From: Streptomyces sp. NBC_01723 | GTDB taxonomy: Bacteria; Actinomycetota; Actinomycetes; Streptomycetales; Streptomycetaceae | Reading direction: 5' to 3' | DNA length: 64,000 nt | Assembly (NCBI RefSeq): GCF_036246005.1 | Contig: NZ_CP109171.1 | Location: 7,428,001 to 7,492,000 of the forward strand | Shown: piece after piece, positions 1-7,086 of the stretch | How the letters are laid out: every line of letters starts with the position of its first letter | How positions within the stretch are numbered: the stretch's first letter is position 1 | The notes under the pieces: model-generated | Seen by the model: only the letters and a program-made list of their open reading frames with translations | Database searches by the model: none | Told to the model about the DNA's origin: nothing | Program-made: the position numbers and the translations under genes

Positions 1-1965
1 ACCGAGCGGATCCTCTACACCACCGGCACCACCTACAAGCGCGGCGAGGTGCACGACGGCACGACCGTCACCGACTTCGACCCGCAGGAGCGCGACCGCG
101 GCATCACCATCTTCGCCGCGGCCGTCAGCTGCACCTGGGACGGTCACCGGATCAACCTGATCGACACCCCGGGGCACGTCGACTTCGCCGACGAGGTCGA
201 GCGGTCGCTGCGCGTCCTGGACGGCGCCGTCGCGGTGTTCGACGCGGTCGCCGGGGTGGAGCCGCAGAGCGAGTCCGTGTGGCGGCAGGCCGACCGGCAC
301 GGCGTGCCGAGGATCGCGTTCGTGAACAAGATGGACCGGGCGGGCGCCGACCTCGACACGGCCGTCGCCTCGATCCGGGCGCGACTGCACCCCGTACCCC
401 TGGTGGTGCAGCTGCCCATCGGCTCCGAGGACGGCTTCACCGGCGTCGTCGACCTGCTGCGCATGCGCGCGCTCGTGTGGTCCGACGGCGCGGAGACGGC
501 CGAGGAGGGCCCGGTGCCCGAGGCCCTGCGCGAGGAGGCGGTACGCAGGAGGCGGCTGCTGGAGGAGACGGTGGCCGAACGCCATCCGTACGCGCTGGAG
601 GAGTTCTGCGACCGGGAGACGCTCACCGCTGACACCCTCGCCGGTGCGCTGCGCGACCTCACGCGCGGCGGTGACGGCGTGGTGGTGCTGTGCGGCTCGG
701 CCTACCGCAACCGGGGAGTCGAACCGCTGCTCGACGCCGTCGTGGCCTACCTGCCGTCACCGCTGGACGTGCCGCCGGTACGCGGCACCCACGACGGCAC
801 GGAGGAGGAACGGCCCGCCGACCCGGCGGCGCCGACGACCGCACTGGCGTTCAAGGTGAACGCCACCCCGACGGGACGGCTGACGTACCTGAGGGTGTAC
901 TCGGGCACCATCGAGAAGGGAGACACCGTGTGGGACGCGGGCACGCGCCGCACCGAGCGCATCGGCCGCATCCTGCGGGTGCGGGCCGACCGGCACGACC
1001 CCCTGGAGCGGGCGGTCGCCGGGGACATCGTCGCCGTGGTCGGTCTGAAGACCGCCCGGGCCGGCTCGACGCTGTGCGCGCCGGGCGACCCGCTGGTCCT
1101 GGAGCCTCCGGGCGTGGCCGAACCGGTCGTGCACGTCGCCGTGGAGGCCCGGCGCTCCACCGACACCGACAAGCTGGCCGCCGCGCTCGCCCGGCTGACC
1201 GAGGAGGACCCCTCACTGGCCGTGCGGACCGACCCCGAGACCGGGCAGACCGTGCTGTCGGGCATGGGCGAACTCCACCTGGAGGTCGCGGTGGAGCGGG
1301 TCAGGAGCGAGCACGGCCTGGCGGTCGCGGTCGGCCGTCCCGGCGTGGCGTACCGCGAGACGGTCGGCGAGGGCGTGACCGGATTCGTCCACCGGCACGT
1401 CAAACAGGACGGCGGCGCGGGCCAGTTCGCGCACGTCGTACTCGACGTCGAGCCCTGGGAGGAGGGCGGTTTCGTGTTCCGCTCGACGGTGACCGGCGGC
1501 GGCGTGCCGCAGGAGTTCGTGCGGGCCGTCGAGGCCGGCTGCCGGGACGCCCTCACCGAGGGCCCGATCGGCGGGCACCCGGTGACCGGCCTCAGGGTCA
1601 CGCTCACCGACGGCCGGACCCACGTGAAGGACTCCTCGGACACGGCCTTCCGCACCGCCGGCCGGTTCGGTCTCCGCGACGCCCTGCGCGCCTCGGAGAT
1701 GGTCCTGCTCGAGCCGGTCGTGGAGGTCGCGGTCACCGTGCCCGAGGACGCCGTCGGCGCCGTACTCGGCGACCTCGCCGCGCGCCGGGGCCGGGTCACC
1801 GGCTCCGATCCGCGGGGCGGCACGACCGTGGTCACGGCCACCGTGCCGCTGGCCGAGCTGTTCGGCTACGCGACCCGGCTGCGCAGCCGCACCCAGGGCC
1901 GCGGCACCTTCACCGCCCGGCCCACCGGCTACGCGCCGGCACCGGCCGCGGCACCGGCGCGGTAG
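1..1965 (+). CDS. Elongation factor G paralogue, 5' end outside window
   Basis: Translational GTPase of the EF-G family; canonical EF-G drives ribosomal translocation. The frame is open from base 1 and the first 16 codons match the EF-G region just before switch I, so the start and the P-loop lie left of the window. Visible are a switch I segment ending RGITI, G3 DTPGHVDF, G4 NKMD, the domain II barrel, a domain IV containing the conserved tip sequence HVKDSSD, and a domain V ending in the [15 protein letters not shown] segment. The architecture is complete, so this is a real EF-G-type protein and not a GTPase fragment. Streptomyces usually also carry a housekeeping fusA in the str operon; this copy has no ribosomal neighbours and is therefore probably the accessory paralogue. 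That assignment is inferred from context. Confidence 0.9.
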   Translation, partial: TERILYTTGTTYKRGEVHDGTTVTDFDPQERDRGITIFAAAVSCTWDGHRINLIDTPGHVDFADEVERSLRVLDGAVAVFDAVAGVEPQSESVWRQADRHGVPRIAFVNKMDRAGADLDTAVASIRARLHPVPLVVQLPIGSEDGFTGVVDLLRMRALVWSDGAETAEEGPVPEALREEAVRRRRLLEETVAERHPYALEEFCDRETLTADTLAGALRDLTRGGDGVVVLCGSAYRNRGVEPLLDAVVAYLPSPLDVPPVRGTHDGTEEERPADPAAPTTALAFKVNATPTGRLTYLRVYSGTIEKGDTVWDAGTRRTERIGRILRVRADRHDPLERAVAGDIVAVVGLKTARAGSTLCAPGDPLVLEPPGVAEPVVHVAVEARRSTDTDKLAAALARLTEEDPSLAVRTDPETGQTVLSGMGELHLEVAVERVRSEHGLAVAVGRPGVAYRETVGEGVTGFVHRHVKQDGGAGQFAHVVLDVEPWEEGGFVFRSTVTGGGVPQEFVRAVEAGCRDALTEGPIGGHPVTGLRVTLTDGRTHVKDSSDTAFRTAGRFGLRDALRASEMVLLEPVVEVAVTVPEDAVGAVLGDLAARRGRVTGSDPRGGTTVVTATVPLAELFGYATRLRSRTQGRGTFTARPTGYAPAPAAAPAR

Positions 1966-1972
1966 CGTCGCC

Positions 1973-2007
1973 GGGCCGCCCCCGCCCAGCACGGGCGGGG
2001 GCGGCCC
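1973..2007. terminator. Perfect 15-bp hairpin between convergent genes
   Basis: GGGCCGCCCCCGCCC (1973-1987) is the exact reverse complement of 1993-2007, with a 5-base loop. It lies 8 bases after the EF-G stop and 15 bases from the stop of the convergent beta-helix gene, so it can serve both directions. There is no T-tract, as is usual for Streptomyces terminators. Confidence 0.8.
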
Positions 2008-2022
2008 TCCGGCACGGCGCGC

Positions 2023-3840
2023 TCAGGGGTACTGCACCACCGTCGACGGCACGGTCGACGTCCCCGACGTGGGCGAACCCGTGTCGTTGATGACGCACTC
2101 GTACTGCCCGTTGCCGCCCAGCGACACCACGAGCAGCCCGTGGAAGCGCACCCCGGACCGGTTCGGCGCGGCGAAGCCGTGGTGCTGCACGATGGACGGG
2201 TTCACGTTGTAGTAGCAGTAGCTGCCCAGGCCCCAGCCCTCGTGCTCGGTGACCTGGTCGCCGACCTTGTAGGCGGCGTACCCCTTGACCGAACCGTTCT
2301 GGACGGCGGCCTGGTCGGGGGCGTCGTACGCCTTCTCGTTCTGGAAGAAGATCGTGCGGCCCCGCTGGCCGTTCCACTGCACGTCGTACTTGTTGAAGTG
2401 TTCGACGAACAGGCCGGTGGCCAGGACGTCGTCGCCGTTGACGACCACGCCGTAGTCGGCGCGGTTGGTCTCCCAGCCGACGCCCTCGCCGTGGTCGGCG
2501 CGCCACACCCAGGTGTGGTCGACGATCGTGTGCCGGCTGTTGATCACCATGCTGGTGGTGGCCTTGCCGGGGCCCGCGCCGCCGATCCGGATGAACACGT
2601 CCTGCACGGTGGTCGGGTTGGCGGAGTGGTCCGCGGACGCGCCGGCCGGCCCGACCTCCAGCAGCGTCGAGGAGTTGACCGGCCCCGCGTCGACGAGGAA
2701 CCCGGCGAGCCGTACGCCGTCCACGTCGGCGACCCTCATCGCGGTGACGCCGTTGCCGGGGATGAGCGTGGCATAGCCGAGGCCCAGCACGACCGTGCCC
2801 GCGCGCTTCACCTCGACGGTGCCGTCCAGGTGGTAGATCCCCGGCGTCAGCAGCAGGTGCAGTCCCTCCTCCAGCGCCTGGTTCAGCGTGGCCGCCGAGA
2901 CGCCGGGCTTGGCGACGTAGAACTGCGTCAGCGGGAGCGAGGTGCCGCGCGGGGTGCCGTTGCCCCAGGACACGCCTCGGGCGCCCGTGCGCTTCTCCGG
3001 CAGGAAGACGCGGTACGCGTCGCCGTCGAGGTACAGGAACGGCTTCTCCCGGGATACGGGTGTCGTCTCCAGCGTGGTGTACGGCGGGTCGGGGAAGCTC
3101 TGCGCGGGCGCGCCCTCCACGCCGGAGAACACCATGTTCCACACGGCGTTGAGCCATCCTCCGACCGAGCTGTCCCGGGTGTACCACTGCTGCTGGGAGT
3201 ACGGTCCGACGCTGCCGTCTATCCGGCTGTCGGCGATGTAGCCGCCGCTCGCCCAGCCGTAGCCGTCGGGGGCGAGGTTGAGCCCGCCGCGTACGTGCAT
3301 GCGCCGGAAGGGCGCCGCCTGCGACACCGCCCAGCGGTTGGTGCCGTTGACCGGGACCAGGGCGAGGTTCTCCGCCGAACGCCAGAAGTTCTGCGTGGCG
3401 TTGCCGTTGAACCAGCCGGCGTCGACCGTCACGTCGCCGTTGATGGTGGTGTCGTCGGGGGAGAGGCCGAGCCCGGCGATGGAGGTGTAGAAGCCGATCT
3501 GGGCGTTGAGCCCGTTGTACGTGCCCGGCTTGAACAGCAGGGCGTAGCGGCCGGTGCCGAACTGCGCCGACTCCTGCTGCCGGAAGATCTCGTCCAGTCT
3601 GCCCTGGATGCCGGCCGTGGACGGGTCGAAGACGATGACGTTCGGCCCGAGGTCGCCGCCGCCGGGCAGTGCGCGGGGGCTGTCGCCGGGGGTGGCACTT
3701 CCCGTGCCGGGGGCGGCGGCCGCGGGCCCGGCACCGGCCAGCCCGGCGATCACCGGGGCCGCGGCGGCCGCAGCCAGGACGCTGCGCCGTCGTACTCCGG
3801 ACGGCTCGGGCGTGGGGGAGGGCGTGGGGGAAGAGGGCAT
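2023..3840 (-). CDS. Secreted Tat-dependent beta-helix glycosidase, GH55-like
   Basis: Predicted 605-residue exported protein. The N-terminus has a twin-arginine signal (GVRRRSVLAAAAAAP followed by an Ala-rich stretch ending AGPAAAA), so it should leave the cell folded through the Tat pathway. The rest has two parallel beta-helix type halves rich in Asn/Gly turns, and length and organisation match GH55 exo-beta-1,3-glucanases; homologues are often mislabelled adenylyl cyclase. The start at 3840 is chosen because AAGGAG lies about 10 bases upstream; a longer in-frame extension to 3924 lacks such a site. It diverges from a DUF1996 gene across a region with two shared LacI-type palindromes, and sits beside other beta-glucan enzymes. 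Family membership is by overall resemblance; I did not identify the catalytic Glu. Laminarin-type beta-1,3-glucan is the inferred substrate. Confidence 0.75.
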   Translation of the reverse strand: MPSSPTPSPTPEPSGVRRRSVLAAAAAAPVIAGLAGAGPAAAAPGTGSATPGDSPRALPGGGDLGPNVIVFDPSTAGIQGRLDEIFRQQESAQFGTGRYALLFKPGTYNGLNAQIGFYTSIAGLGLSPDDTTINGDVTVDAGWFNGNATQNFWRSAENLALVPVNGTNRWAVSQAAPFRRMHVRGGLNLAPDGYGWASGGYIADSRIDGSVGPYSQQQWYTRDSSVGGWLNAVWNMVFSGVEGAPAQSFPDPPYTTLETTPVSREKPFLYLDGDAYRVFLPEKRTGARGVSWGNGTPRGTSLPLTQFYVAKPGVSAATLNQALEEGLHLLLTPGIYHLDGTVEVKRAGTVVLGLGYATLIPGNGVTAMRVADVDGVRLAGFLVDAGPVNSSTLLEVGPAGASADHSANPTTVQDVFIRIGGAGPGKATTSMVINSRHTIVDHTWVWRADHGEGVGWETNRADYGVVVNGDDVLATGLFVEHFNKYDVQWNGQRGRTIFFQNEKAYDAPDQAAVQNGSVKGYAAYKVGDQVTEHEGWGLGSYCYYNVNPSIVQHHGFAAPNRSGVRFHGLLVVSLGGNGQYECVINDTGSPTSGTSTVPSTVVQYP

Positions 3841-3883
3841 GGGGGCGGCTCTCCTTGTTCGGAAAATGAACGAAGTGGGGGTG

Positions 3884-3896
3884 GGGGAGCGCTCTC
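3884..3896. promoter_or_regulatory. LacI-type operator (GGGAGCGCTCTC class)
   Basis: Palindromic core GAGCGCTC (3887-3894) within GGGGAGCGCTCTC. It sits just downstream of the proposed start point of the GH55-like gene on the minus strand, a blocking position for a repressor. The same core occurs at 4059 and 9609. Confidence 0.65.
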
Positions 3897-3905
3897 TGGG
3901 TGTGC

Positions 3906-3934
3906 ATGTTTCATCCGCCCGCACGGCGCGTCAA
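3906..3934 (-). promoter_or_regulatory. Promoter of the GH55-like gene
   Basis: On the minus strand TTGACG (3934-3929) is followed after 17 bases by AAACAT (3911-3906). The operator at 3884-3896 overlaps the expected transcription start. Confidence 0.5.
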
Positions 3935-4020
3935 GAGTTGTGACCGTTTCTCGTGCGCTGTGTTCAACAAGTAGGGACAGAAGCTCCGTTGGCCCGCACC
4001 TGGCCTTCCTGTCGAATCCC

Positions 4021-4050
4021 TTGACACCTCCCGCCGCGCCCCTCGACACT
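4021..4050 (+). promoter_or_regulatory. Promoter of the DUF1996 gene
   Basis: TTGACA (4021-4026) with GACACT (4045-4050) after an 18-base spacer, followed at once by a perfect palindrome at 4059-4072. Confidence 0.5.
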
Positions 4051-4058
4051 CCGCCGTG

Positions 4059-4072
4059 GGAGAGCGCTCTCC
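4059..4072. promoter_or_regulatory. LacI-type operator, perfect palindrome GGAGAGCGCTCTCC
   Basis: Perfect 14-bp inverted repeat directly downstream of the predicted promoter of the DUF1996 gene. It resembles the TGGGAGCGCTCCCA sites bound by Streptomyces LacI-family regulators of cellulose and cellobiose genes (CebR). Confidence 0.75.
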
Positions 4073-4104
4073 GAGATTTTCCCCGACACTCCCAGGAGGT
4101 CTCC

Positions 4105-5181
4105 ATGCCACGGAGATCGAAAGTCCTGTCCGGCACCCTCGTCGCAAGCGCGCTGCTGCTGACGTCGATCGGCGTCGGCACCCTCGCGGTGAACGCCGGT
4201 GCCGCGACCCCGCCCGCACAGTCCGCGCACTCCGGGCACACCATGGCCGCCTCGACCGCCTTCTCGCCCGAGGACCCGGACGGCGACGGCTACATCCCCG
4301 CCAACCCGCCGGTCACCGGCGTCACCCCGTCCACGAAGGAGCCGCCGCACCGCTACTTCCACGAGTTCCAGGCCAACTGCGCGGTCAGCCACACGGCGCC
4401 GGACGACCCGATCGTCTATCCGCAGCAGCCTGGCAAGTCGCACGACCACACGTTCATGGGCAACACCACGACCGACGCGAACAGTACGACGGCCTCGCTG
4501 GACGCGGGTTCCACGACCTGTCTCGCGCCCGGCGACCGGTCGGGGTACTGGATGCCGACCATGTACGACGGGGACCGGCCGGTGCTGCCGATCGGCCCGC
4601 AGGTCATCTACTACAAGGCCGGCGTCACCGACTACACCAGCGTCCGGCCCTTCCCGAAGGGGCTGCGCTACGTCGTCGGCAGCCCGATGCAGAGCGCCCA
4701 GGAATTCCGCAACCACCGGGGCTTCGTCGAGGGCTGGGAGTGCGGCGACAGCTTCTTCAACGTCGACTTCCCGTCCGACTGCCCGGACCGCCAGGACGCC
4801 CAGGTCAACATCCGCTTCCAGGCGCCCAGTTGCTGGGACGGCAGGAACCTGGACACGCCCGACCACAAGAGTCACATGGCGTATCCGGTGGTCAACCCCG
4901 GGACCAACAACAACATCTGCCCGGCCACTCACCCGGTCGCCCTGCCGATGATCGAGTTCAAGATGGCCTTCCCGGTCAACGGCGACCTGTCCCGGGTCCG
5001 GCTCGCCAGTGGCGCGAGCTACTCGTTCCACTACGACTTCTTCAACGCCTGGGACGAGCCCACCCTCAAGGCCCTCGTCGACCACTGCGTCGTCGGCGGC
5101 CTCCAGTGCAACGCGCGCGGCTACGACGAGACCCACCCGGAGGCGGGTGCGGCGCTCGACGAGAACTACGAACTCCCCTGA
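4105..5181 (+). CDS. Secreted DUF1996 protein
   Basis: Predicted 358-residue exported protein with a Sec-type signal (basic MPRRSK, hydrophobic core, probable cleavage near NAGAA) and one DUF1996 domain filling most of the mature chain. DUF1996 occurs in fungal WSC-domain proteins and in actinomycetes; I know of no established biochemical function. Visible conserved-looking features are a His-rich stretch (SHDHTFMGN), a second His site (DHKSHMAYP) and several Cys that could form disulfides (WECGDSFF, SDCPD, PSCWD, NNICP). The start is fixed by AGGAGGT 9 bases upstream. The perfect LacI-type palindrome in its promoter puts it under the same control as the glucan enzymes. A carbohydrate-active or glycan-binding role is inference from that context alone. 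Confidence 0.8.
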   Translation: MPRRSKVLSGTLVASALLLTSIGVGTLAVNAGAATPPAQSAHSGHTMAASTAFSPEDPDGDGYIPANPPVTGVTPSTKEPPHRYFHEFQANCAVSHTAPDDPIVYPQQPGKSHDHTFMGNTTTDANSTTASLDAGSTTCLAPGDRSGYWMPTMYDGDRPVLPIGPQVIYYKAGVTDYTSVRPFPKGLRYVVGSPMQSAQEFRNHRGFVEGWECGDSFFNVDFPSDCPDRQDAQVNIRFQAPSCWDGRNLDTPDHKSHMAYPVVNPGTNNNICPATHPVALPMIEFKMAFPVNGDLSRVRLASGASYSFHYDFFNAWDEPTLKALVDHCVVGGLQCNARGYDETHPEAGAALDENYELP

Positions 5182-5200
5182 CCCCGGCCCCCCCTGGGCC

Positions 5201-5248
5201 GGCCCGGCCGTCCGCACGGAAGGCCACTGCCCCGCGGGCGGCCGGGCC
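5201..5248 (+). terminator. 15-bp hairpin between DUF1996 and GH-A genes
   Basis: 5201-5215 pairs with 5234-5248 (15 pairs, one of them G-T) around an 18-base loop. It lies between two genes on the same strand, so it could end or attenuate transcription from the DUF1996 promoter. Confidence 0.55.
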
Positions 5249-5278
5249 GCCCCACCCGCAGACCGGAGACACACCACC

Positions 5279-7048
5279 ATGAGCCGACCCCGCACCCCCA
5301 CCCCGGGCCCCGTCCCGGCCCGCAGACTCACCGTGCCGCTGACCGCCGCCCTGCTCACCGCCTGCGCCCTCACCGCCGTGCCCGCCCAGCAGGCGCACGC
5401 CGCCGGCAGCGTGGTGAAGGTCACCGGAGGCGAGGGCAACTGGCAGCTGACCGTGGACGGCAGCCCCTACCAGGTCAAGGGCCTCACCTGGGGCCCCTCA
5501 CCCGCCGACGCCGACCGGTACATGCCCGACCTCACGTCCATGGGCGTCAACACCATCCGCACCTGGGGCACCGACGCGAGCAGCAAGCCCCTCCTCGACT
5601 CCGCCGCCGCGCACGGCGTCAAGGTCATCGCCGGCTTCTGGCTCCAGCCCGGCGGCGGACCGGGCAGCGGCGGCTGCGTGAACTACCTGACCGACACCGC
5701 CTACAAGGACCAGATGCTGGCCGAGTTCCCCCGCTGGGCCCAGGAGTACAAGGACCACCCGGGCGTCCTGATGTGGAACGTCGGCAACGAGTCGGTGCTC
5801 GGACTCCAGAACTGCTACAGCGGCGACGAACTGGAGCGACAGCGCGACGCCTACACCACCTTCGTCAACGACGTGACCAAGAAGATCCACGCCGTCGACC
5901 CGAACCACCCGGTCACCTCAACCGACGCCTGGGTCGGCGCCTGGCCGTACTACAAGAAGAACGCCCCCGACCTGGATCTGTACGCCGTCAACTCCTACGA
6001 CGCGGTCTGCGGTGTCCGCGCCGCATGGGATCAGGGCGGCTACACCAAGCCCTACATCGTCACCGAGGGCGGACCGGCCGGGGAGTGGGAGGTGCCGGAC
6101 GACGCCAACGGCGTACCGAAGGAACCCACCGACCAGGCCAAGGCCCGGGGATACACCGTTGCCTGGAACTGCGTCACCGGGCACCGGGGCGTCGCCCTGG
6201 GCGCGACCCTGTTCCACTACGGCACCGAGTACGACTTCGGCGGCATCTGGTTCAACCTGCTGCCCGCCGGTCAGAAGCGGCTGTCGTACTACGCGGTCAA
6301 GCGGGCCTACGGCGGCGACACCTCCGGCGACAACACGCCGCCCGTCGTCTCCGCCTTCGACGTCGAGGGCGACGCGGGCAAGGTGCAGGCGGGCAAGGAC
6401 CTCGTCCTCACCACCCGCGCCACCGACCCCGACGGCGACCCGATCGGGTACGAGGTGCTGGCCAGCAGCAACTACATCGACCAGGGCAAGCAGCTCACCA
6501 CGCTCCCCGCGACCGACCTCGGCGGCGGGCGCCTGAAGGTCACCGCCCCCGACCGGCCCGGCGTCTGGAAGCTGTACGTCAAGGCCACCGACGGCAAGGG
6601 CAACGTCGGAGTGGAGACCCTCTCGGCGCGGGTCGTGCCGCCAGCCGTGGACGGCACCAACGTCGCCCTCGGGAAGCCGGCCACCGCCTCCTCCTTCCAG
6701 CCGAGCTACGGCGACTGCCCCTGCCCCGCCGCCAACGCCGTCGACGGCAACGCCAACACCCGCTGGGCCGGCGACTGGAGCGACCCGCAGTGGCTCCGGG
6801 TGGACCTCGGCACCCGCACCACGTTCCGGCACGTCCAGCTCCACTGGGAGGCGTCCTACGCCAGGGCCTACACCGTCCAGACCTCCGACGACGGACAGAA
6901 CTGGCAGACCGTGCGCACGGTGACCGACGGCAACGGCGGCGTCGACACCCTCGACGTGACCGGTACCGGCCGCTACGTGCGCGTCAACGGCACCGCGCGG
7001 GGCACCGGCTACGGCTACTCGCTCTACGAGTTCGGCGTCTACAGCTGA
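5279..7048 (+). CDS. Secreted clan GH-A glycoside hydrolase with discoidin module
   Basis: Predicted 589-residue exported enzyme. After a signal peptide (hydrophobic core, likely cleavage after QAHA) comes a TIM-barrel domain of roughly residues 45-360 with the clan GH-A pattern: MGVNTIRTWG on an early strand, WNVGNES supplying the probable acid/base Glu, and VTEGGPAGEW supplying the probable nucleophile Glu. A short Ig-like segment follows (about 365-465), then a C-terminal F5/8 type C (discoidin, CBM32-like) module with NVALGKPATASS and the closing YGYSLYEFGVYS. The barrel resembles GH2/GH5-type and beta-glucanosyl enzymes, but the family cannot be fixed by eye. It follows the DUF1996 gene and precedes the GH3 gene by 38 bases, suggesting a joint role in glucan breakdown. 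The CBM-like module probably anchors it to polysaccharide. Confidence 0.8.
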   Translation: MSRPRTPTPGPVPARRLTVPLTAALLTACALTAVPAQQAHAAGSVVKVTGGEGNWQLTVDGSPYQVKGLTWGPSPADADRYMPDLTSMGVNTIRTWGTDASSKPLLDSAAAHGVKVIAGFWLQPGGGPGSGGCVNYLTDTAYKDQMLAEFPRWAQEYKDHPGVLMWNVGNESVLGLQNCYSGDELERQRDAYTTFVNDVTKKIHAVDPNHPVTSTDAWVGAWPYYKKNAPDLDLYAVNSYDAVCGVRAAWDQGGYTKPYIVTEGGPAGEWEVPDDANGVPKEPTDQAKARGYTVAWNCVTGHRGVALGATLFHYGTEYDFGGIWFNLLPAGQKRLSYYAVKRAYGGDTSGDNTPPVVSAFDVEGDAGKVQAGKDLVLTTRATDPDGDPIGYEVLASSNYIDQGKQLTTLPATDLGGGRLKVTAPDRPGVWKLYVKATDGKGNVGVETLSARVVPPAVDGTNVALGKPATASSFQPSYGDCPCPAANAVDGNANTRWAGDWSDPQWLRVDLGTRTTFRHVQLHWEASYARAYTVQTSDDGQNWQTVRTVTDGNGGVDTLDVTGTGRYVRVNGTARGTGYGYSLYEFGVYS

Positions 7049-7086
7049 CGCCGGACGACCGCGCACGACAGGGGAGGGGAGACCCG

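Noticed and set aside
2140..5181. Long plus-strand open frame of about 1000 codons running across the GH55-like gene into the DUF1996 gene
   Set aside because: Its first two thirds are the antisense shadow of the GH55-like gene (Val/Gly/Arg-rich, no domains). Only the part from the ATG at 4105 with its ribosome-binding site is real.
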